From an uncultured Flavobacterium sp. (GTDB lineage Bacteria; Bacteroidota; Bacteroidia; Flavobacteriales; Flavobacteriaceae): a DNA stretch of 64,000 nt. The notes under the pieces were generated by a model. It was not told the DNA's origin and made no database searches. It saw only the letters and a list, made by a program, of their open reading frames with translations. Made by a program: the position numbers and the translations under genes. The DNA is taken from NCBI GenBank assembly GCA_913061465.1, contig CAJXSU010000003.1, forward strand, positions 22,360-86,359, in the 5' to 3' direction. Positions 61,784 to 64,000 of this stretch are shown one piece after another. Positions within the stretch are counted from its first letter, which is position 1; each line of letters begins with the position of its first letter.

Positions 61784-63777
61784 TTAATTTTTAGTTGTTT
61801 CTTTAACATTGTTATTTCATCTCTAAGTTGTGCAGCAATAATAAAATCTAATGCTTTTGCAGCTTCTTCCATTTGCTTTCTTTTTTCTCTAATACGTTTT
61901 TCAATTTCAGATTTTGGCAAATATTGTAAATCTTGCTCAGCTGCTTCTTTAATAGCAGCATTATATTGATAAGATGCTACAGCCTTTCTTGATAATGTAT
62001 CATCAATTTTTTTATTAATTTGAGTTGGTGTTATGTTATTTTTTTTGTTGTAAGAAATTTGTTTTTCTCTTCTATTGGTTGTCTCATTAATTGTTAATTG
62101 CATGCTTTTAGTTATTTTATCAGCATACATTATTGCTATTCCATTTAGATTTCTCGCAGCTCTTCCAATAGTTTGTGTTAAAGATCGATGAGAACGCAAA
62201 AAACCCTCCTTATCAGCATCTAAAATAGCTACTAAAGATACCTCAGGTAAATCCAATCCTTCTCGTAATAGATTTACACCAATTAAAACATCAAATATAC
62301 CTTTTCTAAGATCCTGCATAATTTCAACTCGTTCTAATGTATCTACATCAGAATGTATATACCTACATCGAATGGAAATTCTACTTAAATATTTTGTTAA
62401 TTCTTCAGCCATTCTTTTTGTTAAGGTTGTGACAAGAGTTCGTTCATCTTTTTCAACCCTGATTTGAATTTCTTCAATAAGATCATCAATTTGATGTAGA
62501 CTTGGTCTAACTTCAATCTCAGGATCTAATAATCCTGTAGGGCGAATAATTTGTTCTATAAATACACCTTCGGTATTTTGTAATTCATAGTCAGCAGGAG
62601 TAGCACTTACATATATGGTTTGATTTTGAATGGCTTCAAATTCTTCGAATTTTAAGGGTCTATTGTCCATGGCTGCTGGTAATCTAAAACCATACTCTAC
62701 TAAGTTTTCTTTTCTACTTCTGTCCCCTCCATACATTGCATGGGTTTGTGGGATGGTTACATGACTTTCGTCAATAATCATTAAATAGTCTTCAGGAAAG
62801 TAATCCAAAAGGCAAAAGGGTCTTGTTCCAGGTTCACGACCATCTAAATATCTAGAATAGTTTTCAATCCCAGAACAATAGCCTAGTTCTCGAATCATTT
62901 CTAAATCAAATTCTGTTCTTTCTTTTAAGCGTTTAGCTTCTAAATGTTTTCCAATTTCTTTAAAATAATCAACTTGTTTAACCATGTCTTCTTGTATTTG
63001 ATGAATGGCATTTTGTAATACATCTGGGGAGGTTACAAATAAGTTAGCTGGATAAATTGTAAGGCTCTCGTATTTTTCTAACACTTGATTGCTAACAAGG
63101 TCTATTGCTTCAATCTCTTCAATTTCATCACCAAAAAAATGAATTCTAAAACCATTTTCTCCATAAGAAGGAAAAACAGTTACTACATCTCCTTTTACTT
63201 TAAAAGTCCCACTTTTAATTTCAACATCTGTTCTAGAGTATAAACTAGTTACTAATTGATGTAAAAATTTGGTTCTGGAAATTAGTTGGCCAACTTCAAT
63301 TGGAATTACATTTTTTTTGAATTCTACAGGGTTTCCAATTCCATATAAACAAGAAACTGATGCAACAACTAATACATCTCTTCTACCAGAAAGTAATGAA
63401 GAGGTAGTGCTTAATCTGAGTCGTTCAATATCATCATTAATGGATAAATCTTTTTCTATATAGGTTCCAGTCACCGGAATGTAGGCTTCAGGTTGATAAT
63501 AATCATAATAAGAAACAAAATATTCTACAGCGTTTTCAGGAAAGAATTGTTTGAATTCTGAATATAATTGTGCTGCTAGCGTTTTATTATGAGCTAATAC
63601 TAAGGTTGGTTTATTGGTTCTTTCAACAACATTTGCAATTGTGAATGTTTTTCCAGATCCAGTCACGCCTAAAAGCGTTTGAAATTTTTCTTTAGAGTTT
63701 AGACCATCAGTTAGTTGCTTTATTGCCTCAGGTTGATCTCCTGTTGGTTTGAATTCAGAGTGAAGTTTAAAATCCAT
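61780..63777 (-). CDS. uvrB: Excinuclease ABC subunit B
   Basis: UvrB is the damage-verifying helicase-like subunit of nucleotide excision repair. The 665-residue protein has Walker A GVTGSGKTFTIANV, the beta-hairpin region VEYFVSYYDYYQPEAYIP, helicase motif II IDESH, and motif VI QTIGRAARN. The C-terminal UVR motif that binds UvrA/UvrC is RKQMEEAAKALDFIIAAQLR. It starts at ATG 63777. The unknown exported protein gene follows with a 4-base overlap. Confidence 0.98.
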   Translation of the reverse strand: MDFKLHSEFKPTGDQPEAIKQLTDGLNSKEKFQTLLGVTGSGKTFTIANVVERTNKPTLVLAHNKTLAAQLYSEFKQFFPENAVEYFVSYYDYYQPEAYIPVTGTYIEKDLSINDDIERLRLSTTSSLLSGRRDVLVVASVSCLYGIGNPVEFKKNVIPIEVGQLISRTKFLHQLVTSLYSRTDVEIKSGTFKVKGDVVTVFPSYGENGFRIHFFGDEIEEIEAIDLVSNQVLEKYESLTIYPANLFVTSPDVLQNAIHQIQEDMVKQVDYFKEIGKHLEAKRLKERTEFDLEMIRELGYCSGIENYSRYLDGREPGTRPFCLLDYFPEDYLMIIDESHVTIPQTHAMYGGDRSRKENLVEYGFRLPAAMDNRPLKFEEFEAIQNQTIYVSATPADYELQNTEGVFIEQIIRPTGLLDPEIEVRPSLHQIDDLIEEIQIRVEKDERTLVTTLTKRMAEELTKYLSRISIRCRYIHSDVDTLERVEIMQDLRKGIFDVLIGVNLLREGLDLPEVSLVAILDADKEGFLRSHRSLTQTIGRAARNLNGIAIMYADKITKSMQLTINETTNRREKQISYNKKNNITPTQINKKIDDTLSRKAVASYQYNAAIKEAAEQDLQYLPKSEIEKRIREKRKQMEEAAKALDFIIAAQLRDEITMLKKQLKIK

Positions 63778-63839
63778 CTTATAAAGTATAAATCCTTTTG
63801 ATGTCTATAACGAACTAGTTAATTAAAAAAGAGTTATAA

Positions 63840-64000
63840 TTACCTTCTCAACAGTGAGAAGTTTCCTTTTCTTTCTCTTAGGGCTCCATTTCTATCGACA
63901 AGCATAATAGAGAACCAGTAATCATCAGAGGCTAATATTTTACCGCCATAAGTACCATCCCATCCTTGAGTATCAATATCAATTTGCGCTACTATTTTTC
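63840..64000 (-). CDS. C-terminal end of a T9SS type B (gliding-motility-associated) surface protein, cut by the window edge
   Basis: The last 52 codons before a TAA at 63840-63842 are visible; the rest of the gene lies beyond the right edge. The tail reads DTQGWDGTYGGKILASDDYW, then FSIMLVDRNGALRERKG and NFSLLRR. The W-D-G, DYWF and G-x-FSLLR elements are the hallmark of the gliding-motility-associated (type B) T9SS C-terminal domain. The full protein is expected to be a large secreted or surface-attached adhesin or enzyme. The reading frame and stop are clear, but the N-terminal function is unknown. Confidence 0.88.
   Translation of the reverse strand, partial: KIVAQIDIDTQGWDGTYGGKILASDDYWFSIMLVDRNGALRERKGNFSLLRR

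Noticed and set aside
1..64000. CRISPR array, insertion sequence, prophage or tRNA genes
   Set aside because: No regularly spaced repeats, transposase-like or phage proteins, or tRNA-like folds were seen by reading; gene order looks like core genome.

Overview
The window is chromosomal DNA from a member of the Bacteroidota, almost certainly the family Flavobacteriaceae. The DNA is strongly AT-rich. Many genes are preceded by the Bacteroidota promoter element TAnnTTTG. Four proteins end in type IX secretion (T9SS) sorting domains, three of type A and one of type B. There is a TonB-dependent receptor, a BatA-domain protein, a DUF2400 protein and a cyclophilin-FKBP fusion, all typical of this group. 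I see no rRNA, tRNA, insertion sequence, prophage or CRISPR array. The window reads as a stable, densely packed core-genome segment with a few accessory islands.

Left part (1-16 kb): two adjacent paralogous long-chain acyl-CoA ligases (the first cut by the window edge), then purL. Next comes a small secretion island: a T9SS-exported di-haem cytochrome c peroxidase and two overlapping T9SS-exported endonuclease I paralogues. It is followed by an RsmB-type rRNA methyltransferase, recG and the 3-methyladenine glycosylase tag. Centre-left (16-28 kb): pheT, pyrD, a LysE exporter, HMG-CoA lyase, a surface 5'-nucleotidase lipoprotein, a FecA-like TonB receptor, an unknown membrane protein and guaB. 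guaB ends at an exceptionally long, perfect bidirectional terminator.

Centre (28-44 kb): a long minus-strand run holds an acyl-CoA reductase, serC, serA, a DUF1015 protein, a YggS-type PLP protein, a DnaQ-like exonuclease with a degenerate GIY-YIG domain, a voltage-gated K+ channel with a C-terminal zinc ribbon, miaA and a Skp/OmpH chaperone. Divergent from it are a ferredoxin and ychF. Then come the dual immunophilin, prfC, a TlpA thioredoxin lipoprotein coupled to a Cys-rich lipoprotein, a cyclophilin lipoprotein, and idi overlapping queD.

Right part (44-64 kb): small conserved flavobacterial proteins; an ECF sigma factor followed by a membrane anti-sigma-like protein and a Spy/CpxP-like periplasmic protein; a large conserved cytosolic protein of unknown function; and an MBL-fold hydrolase. 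A tightly packed minus-strand run follows: LolD-type ABC ATPase, CPBP protease, DUF2400 protein, S10 carboxypeptidase, BatA protein, a dihydroorotase homologue that has lost its metal-binding HxH, and an alpha/beta hydrolase. The window ends with sucC, an M28 peptidase, an unknown exported protein overlapping uvrB, and the tail of a T9SS type B protein.

Functionally, purL, pyrD and guaB serve nucleotide synthesis, while exported nucleases and a 5'-nucleotidase could salvage nucleotides and phosphate from extracellular DNA. recG, tag, uvrB and the exonuclease serve DNA repair. serA/serC/DUF1015 form a serine cluster. The best candidates for undescribed biology are the DUF1015 protein in the serine cluster, the TlpA/Cys-rich lipoprotein pair, the pseudo-dihydroorotase in a BatA operon, and the 482-residue conserved protein at 48059-49507.
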